Part shown: positions 36,105 to 46,700 of the stretch, piece by piece
Position numbering within the stretch: position 1 is the stretch's first letter
Layout: each line of letters starts with the position of its first letter
Source: Siphlonurus alternatus
Lineage: Eukaryota; Arthropoda; Insecta; Ephemeroptera; Siphlonuridae
Assembly: GCA_949825025.1 (NCBI GenBank)
Contig: OX463778.1
Coordinates: 42,324,646 to 42,388,645, forward strand
Direction of reading: 5' to 3'
Length of the DNA stretch: 64,000 nucleotides
Position numbers and translations under genes: made by a program
Notes under the pieces: generated by a model
Told to the model about the DNA's origin: nothing
Database searches by the model: none
What the model saw: the letters and a program-made list of their open reading frames with translations, nothing else

Positions 36105-36716
36105 CTGAAATGTACGAAAAATCCACAAAGAAACGCGCGCAAATTTTTACGTACAGTAATAAAGATTGTTCTCATTTGTCAAACATCGAAAGCAAAATAA
36201 AAACAATAATTTTTACAAACAGAAATATAGGCCGGTATACAGATCGATATACAGCTAGTATAAAATGAGAGGCTTTTATAAAAAAAAAAAACTTACTAGG
36301 CTGACTATATATAGCAGTATAAGGTTTTCACTACTTTTTATAATTAATGATTCCTTTGAATAATTTAACTATTAAAGGAATTATTTTTATACTTCGTCAT
36401 AATTAAATAAATTAATAAGAACTGTTTTTACTTATCTGATAGAACTTCTCGTCGTGGCTTAATCTTCGATATTTTATGCGACTCCAATTAAATCTGACAT
36501 TTTGAAAACTCGACCGGCAAAAATGCAACATTAAATTTTCTCTTTTTACATCATAAAAAGTGCGAAAAAATGGCAAATATTAACACTGGACAAACGAATG
36601 GTAACCTAACTTCATTGTAATTAACTATTTAATGTTCAGGAATAAGTAAAACTTCACTTAAACACCTCATAAATCACCATACACACACGAGGAGCTTTCT
36701 ATAACCTCTCTGCGTC

Positions 36717-36722
36717 AGCCAT
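36717..36722 (-). CDS. Start exon (MADAER-) of the gene fragment
   Basis: AAGATGGCTGACGCAGAGAG places an ATG at 36722 in a YY1-like start context. Coding runs to a GTTATAG donor, with the exon actually ending near 36706. The coding part reads MADAE plus two bases, and AG+G from the next exon gives Arg. The donor is weak, so this exon rests on the good promoter context, the open phase and the next exon. Confidence 0.4.
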
Positions 36723-36745
36723 CTTGTGTTACTACCAACCGCCAA

Positions 36746-36770
36746 GTCACATGACTTCCGGTCATGTGAC
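36746..36770. promoter_or_regulatory. Palindromic promoter element: E-boxes around an ETS site
   Basis: GTCACATGAC and GTCATGTGAC face each other across TTCCG, giving two CACATG/CATGTG E-boxes around an ETS-type CCGGAAGT on the minus strand. It lies about 25-50 bp upstream of the ATG at 36722, as in a TATA-less housekeeping promoter. Confidence 0.55.
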
Positions 36771-36779
36771 CAGATTTGT

Positions 36780-37040
36780 AGAACATTTTTTTCATGAAGT
36801 CCCCTCATGCATATTCACGCATTTTCACACTTTTCCACGCACTTTCACCCATTTGTCGACCAATATTTTTCATTAAGTCCCTTCATGCATATCCACGCAT
36901 TTTCACACTTTTTCACGCACTTTCACCCATTTGTTGACCCTTTTTTTTAATAAAGACCACTAATGTATTTTCACGCATTTTCACACATTTTTACGCACTT
37001 CGACCATTTGTCGACTAATTTTTTTCCTAAGTCCCCTCAC
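36780..37040. repeat. Tandem array, about 75-bp unit, three to four copies
   Basis: The units contain CATGCATATTCACGCATTTT, CACTTTCACCCATTTGTCGA and AAGTCCC. They are the inverted counterpart of the array at 37170-37780. Confidence 0.88.
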
Positions 37041-37169
37041 ATGAATAAAAAAATTTCACGCCTTGTTCCATGACGTCACTTGCTGGTCATGGGACGTCAA
37101 ATTTCCTACTGAGAGATGCTAAAAATATGTTAAAATACATTAATATGCACTAAAGGATGTTGTTAAAAA

Positions 37170-37780
37170 AAATTGTCGAACAAATAGTTCAAAGTGCGTG
37201 AAAATGTGTGAAAATGCGTGAAAAAACATTAGGGGTCTTTACTAAAAAAAAATGGTCAACAAATGGGTGAAAGTGCGTCAAAATATGTCAAAATGTGTCA
37301 ATTTGCATGAGGGGACTTTATAAAAAAAAAAGGTCAGCAAATTGGTGAAAATGCGTCAAAATATGTCAAAATGTGTCAATTTGCATGAGGGGACTTTATA
37401 AAAAAAAATGGTCAACAAATTGGTGAAAATGCGTCAAAATATGTCAAAATGTGCCAATTTGCATGAGGGGACTTTATGAAAAATAATGGTCAGCAAATTG
37501 GTGAAAATGCGTCAAAATATGTCAAAATGTGTCAATTTGCATGAGGGGACTTTATGAAAAAAAATGGTCAACAAATTGGTGAAAATGCGTCAAAATATGT
37601 CAAAATGTGCCAATTTGCATGAGGGGACTTTCTGAAAAAAAATGGTCAGCAAATTGGTGAAAATGCGTCAAAATATGTCAAAATGTGTCAATTTGCATGA
37701 GGGGACTTTATGAAAAAAATTAGTTGACAAATGGGTGAATGTGCATGAAAAAGTTTCAAAGTGAGTGAACGTACTTTAAT
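37170..37780. repeat. Tandem array, about 78-bp unit, seven or more copies
   Basis: The unit includes GGGGACTTTATGAAAAAAAA, GGTCAACAAATTGGTGAAAA, TGCGTCAAAATATGTCAAAA and TGTGTCAATTTGCATGA. The central copies (37230-37700) are almost identical, so they were amplified or homogenised recently. With 36780-37040 they can form a long stem. Confidence 0.92.
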
Positions 37781-38594
37781 TGCATCAAACTGGCTGAAAG
37801 TGCGTCAGTATCCATGAACTGACTTTATAAAAAATGTTATATCATAATTGGATGAAACTGCGTGAAAATTCATGAAAATGGGCGAGTGGAATCAACTCAA
37901 TTTGCATCAATAGAGGTGAAGTTGATACTAAATTAAAAATACGTCAATTTATGTGAAAATGCGTGGAGTTGCTCTAGTCAACTATGTGAATATTAATCAG
38001 TATATGTCAATATGGATGGGCGAAATTGCTTGAAATACACTTATTTTGTTAAATTATTAAAAATTTGTTAAAATGCGTGAATGACGCATCAATCTGCATG
38101 AGAGAGTCGTCAATCGGCTTCAACATGTGGGAAAATGTGTGAATTTTTCACTCGTATTCACAATTTATTCGCATTTATTTTCTCGTGGGTACCCCATGCA
38201 ATTGGCTGATTTGGTATCATACTAAATTTACTGTATTGAAATAAAGAAACCGTCTTCCAATGCAATTTTCAATATTATAAATGACCATGCCAAGAACTGC
38301 AGATTCCGGTGATATATTTATTTTTAAAATTATAAGTATGTAATGCATTGAAATCTGAATGTGAAAATCGTAAATTTCCCATAAGGTCCAATGTATTGGA
38401 AAAAAAATACACATAATCAACAACCAACAATATCTGGGTGAATGAGTTTGTTTACGTTTTGCTAAAACATAGTCTTGCAAGTGGTCTATTCAATTCAACG
38501 AGAACGATAAAGAATGTGATTCAATGTGCACCAAATTTTGTTTTGATCGAGAGGTGTAAATTGACCTCTGCTGATTTTACTGGTGCTATTTTAA

Positions 38595-38921
38595 AATAGA
38601 GTATTAATTTTGTCCTAAAAAATTTTTATTGCAGAAATGGATAGAGGGTGCAAAGTTATGCTACCCTGATTTTTTTCAGATTTTTTAGAGCCCGGGAACT
38701 ATTTTTAAAAAATTATTGAAAGTCCTTTTCGTGACGTCACGAGACGCCGCTCCTTAAGAAAAAGATAGGACTTGCCGCCGCGTGACGTCACAAAAAGGAC
38801 TTTCAATAATTTTTTAAAAATAGTTCCCGGGCTCTAAAAAATCTGAAAAAAATCAGGGTAGCATAACTTTGTACCCTCTATCCATTTCGGCAATAAAAAA
38901 AATTGAGGACAATACTCCATT
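38595..38921. mobile_element. Hairpin family, subtype A, copy 4
   Basis: Ends TAGAGTATTAATTTTGTCC and GGACAATACTCCAT, with core AGAGCCCGGGAACTATTTTT on both arms. GTGACGTCAC occurs on both sides of the centre (near 38731 and 38780). The arms are nearly perfect. Confidence 0.88.
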
Positions 38922-39528
38922 ACTAAACTTCTTAGTAACAAAGTTTATTCAATAATAGTAAATTAAAAATAAATCATTCAATTTTATTCAATAATCAAAT
39001 TGTCTTATTTTATTACATTAATTTAAATCAGAAAGTTTGTTTAACCTAGAATTGTATTTTGAATTTTTTTAATCAGTTAAATTAACTTGAAGAATTTCAA
39101 AATGAAAAAAATTATAGTCAAATTTTCAAATTAATTCTTAGGCTGAATTATTTACATAACATTCACAAACACTTGAAAAGTATAAATAAGCCTTTGTTGC
39201 AAGTGATTTTAATCCAGTTTATAATCTAATAACAGTTACCCGTGTATATATATTATAATTAAATACATATATTGCTGCATCAACAATGCTTTTGATTATA
39301 ATTCCTGAGAATATACTGTATACGAGCTCATATATAGAGATCGAGCAGTCATGGCTCCAGGAAAGAGTCTATGAGGGTATACTGACACAAACAACTCCTC
39401 ACAAAATATTGAATACAAAAGTAATAAACATGAGAGACTTTCTAACCCCGAACTTCTCCCCTTTATTCCAAAAACTTAGTTACAAGATTGAAAACTGACA
39501 AGTGACTAGTTAAGTGACTTACATTAGT
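38922..39528. other. AT-rich non-coding DNA
   Basis: No exon-like block, inverted repeat or known element seen. An open frame at 39286-39498 has no support. Confidence 0.5.
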
Positions 39529-40324
39529 TTAAGGTATAACCTGAGAATTTGTCTGCCAAGGTCAGACCATAAAAAAACTTAGCAACAATGTAGCGTCCTA
39601 GTATAATGCTAATCGGCAGGAGTGGGAGGTGACTACAGTCCCTGAGAGCGTTGCCACATTGCTCATCTAGTTTCAAGAACGAGCAACGCAGCGGTTCAAA
39701 ATATATGAAAACATTCATAAAAATAGTCCAAAAAATTAGCTTTTAATCTATATAAAATTTAAAAAAAAAAAATCTCAAGCCGTTTTTGTGTAATGTTGAT
39801 TGAAAAATTTAGCATTGAAAGGATACGAAATTCACATTTGAATAAATTAATTATAATTAAACCAACGGTTAAAAAAATCTGAAAAAAATCAGCAGTATTT
39901 GGACAATGGACAACATACATGAAAATATTTTGTTGCAGAAATGAATAGAGGGTACCAAATCATGCTACTCTGAATTTTTTCAGATTTTTTTGAGACTCGG
40001 AACTATTTTTAAATAATTATTGAAAGTCCTGTGATTTCAGTTGGCACCCCTAAATCCTTAATAAAAAGGATAGAGACTGGACGCCTATTGACGCCTCCAG
40101 GGGGTGTGGCCGCACTTTCAATAATTATTTAAAAATAGTTCTGGGTCTCAAAAAAATCTGAAAAAATTCAGAGTAGCATAATTTGGTACCCTCTATTCAT
40201 TTCTGCAATAAATTTTTTTCATACAACATGTGTGTTGTCCATTGTTGTAATTCTACCAAATTAATTTTCAAGAACATCTGTCGATACAACTTTTTTCGTC
40301 CAAATATCTCAGGTTAAGCCTTAA
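39529..40324. mobile_element. TIR element D, copy 2, interrupted by hairpin B
   Basis: Colinear with 23702-24175 at both ends (TTAAGGTATAACCTGAGA and TCTCAGGTTAAGCCTTAA) and across most of its length, but split at 39906/40242 by hairpin B copy 2. No coding capacity. Confidence 0.82.
39907..40241. mobile_element. Hairpin family, subtype B, copy 2 (nested)
   Basis: Ends TGGACAACATACATG and GTGTGTTGTCCA, with the same core as 22097-22428, inserted in element D. Comparison with the empty site in D copy 1 (TTGGACAATTGTTA) shows at most a 2-bp duplication, best read as AT. Confidence 0.9.
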
Positions 40325-40564
40325 TTAACACACAAAATAAAACATTGTGCATTGTGAAACAAAATGAAGTAATGGGCAGAGTTTAGATATTCGTGTACAT
40401 ATTAAAAACATTGTATATGTTTGTTCAAAGGCAGTGAAATGTGTATATTATTAGTCTTTTATTAAACACAAAAAGGGAAATGTGTATATATGTGAATGAT
40501 ATAATAATTGAACTGTACACAGTGAATTTATTCAATTTATTACACTAAAACAATATAAAGTCAT

Positions 40565-40887
40565 AATGAGATATTAGAATGTGAAAATTTTAGTGGCTTA
40601 ATCGAAAGAAGGGGTACAAATATGGTACTGTGAATTTTTTCAGATTTTTCTGAGACCGGGAACTATTTATAAAAAAATATTGAAAGTCTATTTTATGACG
40701 TCACGGGCGGCACTGCCCTATCCTTTTTCTTGAGGAGTGCCGCCCGTGACGTCATCAAAATAGACATTCAATAATTTTTTAAAAATAGTTCCCGGTCTCA
40801 GAAAAGTCTGAAAAAATTCACAATACCATATTTTTACCCCTTCTTTCGATTAAGCCTCTAAAATTTTCACATTCTAATATCTCATTA
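40565..40887. mobile_element. Hairpin family, subtype C
   Basis: An almost perfect foldback with its own ends (ATGAGATATTAGAATG and CATTCTAATATCTCAT) and outer arm (GCTTAATCGAAAGAAGGGG). It shares the inner core with subtypes A and B: CAGATTTTTC, GACCGGGAACTATTT and ATTGAAAGTC. TGACGTCA and GGGCGGCA/TGCCGCCC flank the centre. It is flanked by AT. Confidence 0.88.
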
Positions 40888-41283
40888 CTGTAATTAATTT
40901 TGTTCTCTTCCATATGTTTGAATAAATGTTTGTATTTTATTTACAGCATAGCTGGCTCAACACATTTTTTAATTTTAATTAAAGAAAATAGTAATAATTG
41001 CTGTGGTAAAAGATATTATATTAAAAAAGTACAATAACTGTGGATGCTCTCTCTATTCTCTATCCATTCATGTAATAAAATAAATATGATGCTTTGATAT
41101 TATTTAGCCAACCAATTTGTTTTAGAGAGATCTTATGTAATTTTAGTGAATAGCCTAAAGAGAAAGAGTGCAACCACAACTATTGCCCAGAGCAAACTAT
41201 ATTACAGTCTAAAGTCTAAACACAATAACATCACAATTCTTGAGTAAAGTGATGTTTTATCCAAGCCATGAAGATTACTTGAC

Positions 41284-41638
41284 CTAATTTATTTGGACTG
41301 GGTTCACAGCACTGGATACCTCTGGAAACGGAAGAGCTCCTGAATTGTCTCCCCACGAGAGACTGACAATGAGGTAACTTGCCACAGCAAGAGAGCAACG
41401 TACCAGGTTTAGGGTGAGCCACTCGCTCAGGTGCTCGCCAGACTCCTAGACAACAAGATAATGTATGTTGAAACGGTATGAGATTGAAATATAGCATTTT
41501 TCTTCTAATAAAATTCATATTTTACTTATTATTATTAATTAATTAATTTTTTTTTTATTATTTATTTATTTATTTATTTTTTCCAAACAGAATACAAATA
41601 AATATTACATTTTTCAAGGAAATTAAACCATTAAGGTT

Positions 41639-41737
<99 letters not shown>

Positions 41738-43671
41738 ATATGTTAGCACCCAAAGCCGAATTCGGACAAAAGCCGAAAAAAATGCTCACATCTAGTTTTG
41801 CGCATCACGAAATGAGCCAAAGCCGAAGTGAGTTTTTTTTTTTGGCTTTGGCGCATTTCATTTTGAACAAAACTAGAACTGCTCAAATCGAAATGCGCCA
41901 AAGCCGATATGAGATTTTACTTCGGCTTTGGCGCATTTCATTTTGAGCAAAACTAGTTCTGCGCATCGCGGTTTGAGCAAAAGTCAAAATGATATTTTAT
42001 TTCGGGTTTGGAGCAAAATTTTGAGCACATCTAGTTTTGCGCAAAATAAAGATGATTTTAATGACGAGATGATGATTTTAATTTTAATGATATTAATTTT
42101 AATTTTTTAAAAATAAAAATAAAAAACGAAGACACTTAACTTATAATAAATATTAATATTGTGACCTAATGTCTTTCAAGCGCTGTTTAAAAATAAATTA
42201 ATTAGGGAACAAATAATGACTTTAAAATGTTATAATCATACAGTATACGTACAGTACGTACATACCTTATAAAAAATATTGTAGAATCTGTTGTTTTTAT
42301 AAAACATTCCACCATTTCTGTCACTTAATTACTATTTGATTATGTTTTTGTTAAATTAATAATTTTTTTTAAGAACTGCAGCTCAAATAAAATAGACGTA
42401 TACGGCATACGCCACACGTTTTAAAGTATTCTTTAGATTCACTCGCTCTCACCATTAGAAATATTGTCATGCACGCACTTGTAAATTTCATAATTCTATG
42501 TCTTAGAATTAGGCTATCATGCAATACAGGTTGTTATCGGTACAACGAGATAAGAAAGTAGCCTTTACCTCTGCAATGAAAAGTTTAACCCCATGGCATT
42601 TGATTGCCGTATATGTTTATGTATTGTGGCTGCTGCAATGTTCAAAGAAATAGAACTATGAAATTTACAACTGCGTGCATGACAATATTTCAAATGGTGA
42701 GAGCGAGTGAATCTAAAGAATACTAAGAAAATTTACTATAGAAAATAGACATATACGTGTGGCGTATATGTCTATTTTATTTGAACTGCAGTTCTTAAAA
42801 AAAAAAAAAATGATTATAACATTTCAAAGTCATTATTTTTTCCCTAATTAATTTATTTTTAAACAGCGCTTGAAAGACATTAGGTCACAATATTAATATT
42901 TATTATAAGTTTAGTGTCTTCGTTTTTTATTTTTATTTTTAAAAAATTAAAATTAATATCATTAAAATTAAAATCATCATCTCGTCATTAAAATCATCTT
43001 TATTTTGCGCAAAACTAGATGTGCTCAAAATTTTGCTCCAAACCCGAAATAAAATATCATTTTGACTTTTGCTCAAACCGCGATGCGCAGAACTAGTTTT
43101 GCTCAAAATGAAATGCGCCAAAGCCGAAGTAAAATCTCATATCGGCTTTGGCACATTTCGATTTGAGCAGTTCTAGCTTTGTTCAAAATTAAATGCGCCA
43201 AAGCCGAAAAAAAAACTCACTTCGGCTTTGGCTCATTTCGTGATGCGCAAAACTAGATGTGAGCATTTTTTTCGGCTTTTGCCCGAATTCGGCTTTGGGT
43301 GCTAACATATATATATATATATATATATCGTCGTTGTAGCGCTCTTTTGACCAATCTAGCTTTATAAGTTTTGACTTTTTGACCAATCTAAAATTATAAG
43401 TTTTGACCTTCTGACCAATCTCTTTATAAGTTATGACCTTTTGTCCAATCAATTATTTTCTTAATTTCTTGTACGAGTGGTGCCATCTTGTGGCAAATTT
43501 TACGCTCTTTCGAATGGCGCAATAAAAAAAAAGTTGTAACTTTTGAGAATTTGGACATTTGTCCCTGCCAAAATTTTTAAAGATTGGTCAAAAGGTCAAA
43601 ACTTATAATTTTAGATTGGTCAAAAAGTCATTACTTATAAAGCTAGATTGGTCAAAAGAGCGCTACAACGA

Positions 43672-43733
<62 letters not shown>

Positions 43734-46700
43734 GATTTAAAAAAAAAATACAGAAATAACAAGTTTTTAGATAAATACTGTAAATAGCAAAAAATTAAGA
43801 GAATGCATAAATAAAGTAAATAAATGCATACGTAAACAAACTATGAATAAAATTATTCAAACAAAGAAATGGATAGAATATACAGTACTCCTTTAGTGAT
43901 TCTTGGATTAAATTACTTTTTACTTTACATTATAATATTTATACACATCAATGGATAAATAATCAATCAATGGATAACGTGGATAAAAGAAATGAATTTA
44001 ATCATTAATTATATTACCAATAAAAAAAAAATACAAAAATGTAATAGCTTTACACTCCCTTGAGTCTGGACAGTATAATAGGTACTCACCTCCGAGTCTG
44101 ACCAGAGTGTCTCATTGAACTCATGCAAAGCAAGGCGGTCGTCAAGCTTGGCTGCAATGCCTGAACAGATGAGGGCACCACAGCAGGCAAAGAGAGCAAG
44201 CAGACAGCATGGCTGCAGCACTAGAAGCTCCCACAGCAACTGCCAGCTGAGGCTACCTGGCACACACCTGTAGTAAACAGTAACATCAAGACAGCACAGC
44301 GAGAATGTCACCCTCACTCACCTGTCCAGCACAGCCACACATGCCACAGTCGAGAGAACATAGAAGAGGGACTGGAAAATTCGAGCCACATTGGAGTAGC
44401 TCTCAATGAAGTTGAGGGTATCTTCATTGCCTTTCTGTTGGAACACCTGAATATAAAATAATAATAACATTTATGTAGTCATTTCAGACATGATATGAAA
44501 TTATTAAAGTTTGGTTAACAATATAATATTAAAGTTTATATTGCAAGTACATAAGGAGATAAAGAATAGTAATAAACTAATAAACAAAGAAATAAACATA
44601 AATAAGGCCTAGATATAAATTAAAGCTCTTATTTAATATTTATTAGAAATTAGAGTGTGCTTATGTTATTATGTATCTTATACTTCTTTATATGCCATAT
44701 TACTGTGCTATAAATCGCACAAAATTTTGTGGCAAATATGACTATGTTGGCACTCAACCAACTCTCAAACCATGACATAAACTTAAACTTTACATAACTA
44801 TCTGCTCCTATGTAGAAATTACCGTGATACACTGCCAGATTGCCATGCCTGCCAATAGTCCGTGGCACATTATTGACAAGGGCAGAAACCTCCTCTGGTA
44901 TCCCATGGCCATGGACAGAGCAGTGGTGCTGGCAGGTCGAAGAGAAGAAGTATCTCTTTGTGAGGAAGGACGGCTAAATGCCTTATCTCGAGTTGTGGCC
45001 ATAAAACTACGCCCTTGCTGGACATACACTTTCCCATCAGATATCAGAGATATCTCAGAACCTTTATCGCTGTATCTAGAGATAGCTCTCCTTGGTTTCC
45101 GAGGATGATCCTCATCAATAACTTCCACAGTATCAATGATTTCATTTAAAGCAGCAGATATTGTGGTTGCATTGGAGCTCCCTTCTTCTGCTTGATCAGA
45201 CCTAAACACAAAGAACAAAAAATTAAATAAAACGGTAATTTTAACAAAAAGGAAGGAAAAGCTTTAATTTTTAATGTGATATTGGCGATGTCAAACTCAA
45301 TTATTGACCTAAAAATTTTCACACCCTCTTCCATTTATTAATTCTAGCAGTTACATTTCAAACAGTAATATCAATGTGATGTCAAGCTCATGCCGCAAAA
45401 AAAAGTAACTTTCAGCAGGCAGCCTGCGCGGAGATTTGCAGAGTGCTGGGACTTTTGATATTTTCTTTTGATGTGAACATGACAATATATATATATATAT
45501 ATTAGTTGATAGCACTGCTTGAAATTTAGTTGCATAACATCTACAAAGAGGAGATGAGTTATGATTTCCTTGGGAAGCAAAATTATTTGAAATCATCAAT
45601 AAAAATTTAAAAATATAAAGCTGAAGCTGTACTGCACCTTCCTTTAAGTACATTAATTAAAATGTACTAGTATATGTCGTACCGTATAGGTAGTTTACTT
45701 TTAAATTAACAATATTTAACAGTATTATAGGAAAATTATATATATGTACTGTAAAATGTAATGCAAAACAAATTCTGCCTTGATCAAATTTATTTCTAAT
45801 CAAAATGTGTTTATGTCAGTGTAATTATGAAACTGCATGCTTCATACAGTATTAAATATACCGTGATATGGGTTATACAGAACAGTACGTAGGTAATTGG
45901 TCATACAGTATGCATATGTACTGTCCAATATAAATACAGTAGAGCAAAATTTCAAATTTCATGGTGCTTAATTTACCTTTCTTTTAACTTTTTACGTTTC
46001 TCCTTTTTATGTTTTTTAGCCTTTAACATTACTGGTTCTAGAGCTTCAGTAGATTCATCGAGCCCAGCATCCAACTCTTCTGGACTATCATTGTCATGCT
46101 TTTGATAAGTATGCATACTATGAAATGATAAACTATGAATAGTCTCTAAACCATCATGTTCATCAGTGACTTCTCCATCGCGTTGAATTGCAGAGCTATC
46201 TCCTGTACAGTCTGGAAACTTTGGCAACTGCTTCAGATGATGCTCTGCAAGGAAAGATAATATAATAATAATAATATTAACGCGGCAAATGTGGCAATGC
46301 CACGGTGGCCCGCGAATGTTCACCAACTCTCAGAGATTTCTTAAACAAATCAAAACTCTCCGCCTCAGCAACATCTGCTGTCAACGCATTCCACTCCCTC
46401 ACCGTCCTGTTTAAAAAAGAAAACTTTCCCACATCACTTCTACATCTAACATACTCCAACTTCCATCCATGATCATTTCTTCCAATATAACCTGCTCTCA
46501 TCACACGACCACTCAACTCTTCCCAACCCTCACAATTTCTTGTTATCTTATACATAACACCAAGTCTACAATTTTTTCTTCTTAACTCCAACGACTCCCA
46601 CCCCAAATTCTCAATTAAAGCAGACACACTAACATACTCCTTTCTAACATCAGCACCATCACCCACAAACTGGAACCTTCCCACACGACCTGTAACCCTT

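Larger units (their letters stand above)
33978..38491. mobile_element. 4.5-kb TIR element with tandem arrays and a captured gene fragment
   Basis: The terminal inverted repeats start GAATAGACCACTTGCAA and run about 290 bp. The left arm is split by two younger insertions (34020-34506 and 34773-34863); the right arm (about 38195-38491) is uninterrupted. Inside are four blocks of tandem repeats: 34900-35480, 35520-35900, 36780-37040 and 37170-37780. The third and fourth are homologous but inverted around 37040-37170. Between blocks two and three lie about 850 bp of ordinary-looking DNA, with a promoter-like palindrome and two exons (36722-36717 and 36104-36055). I find no transposase, so this is a non-autonomous element. 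The flanking target duplication is not clear. Confidence 0.75.

Noticed and set aside
41928..43121. Two identical 60-residue open frames on opposite strands
   Set aside because: They are the same DNA read in both arms of a perfect palindrome, with low-complexity ends and no gene-like context.
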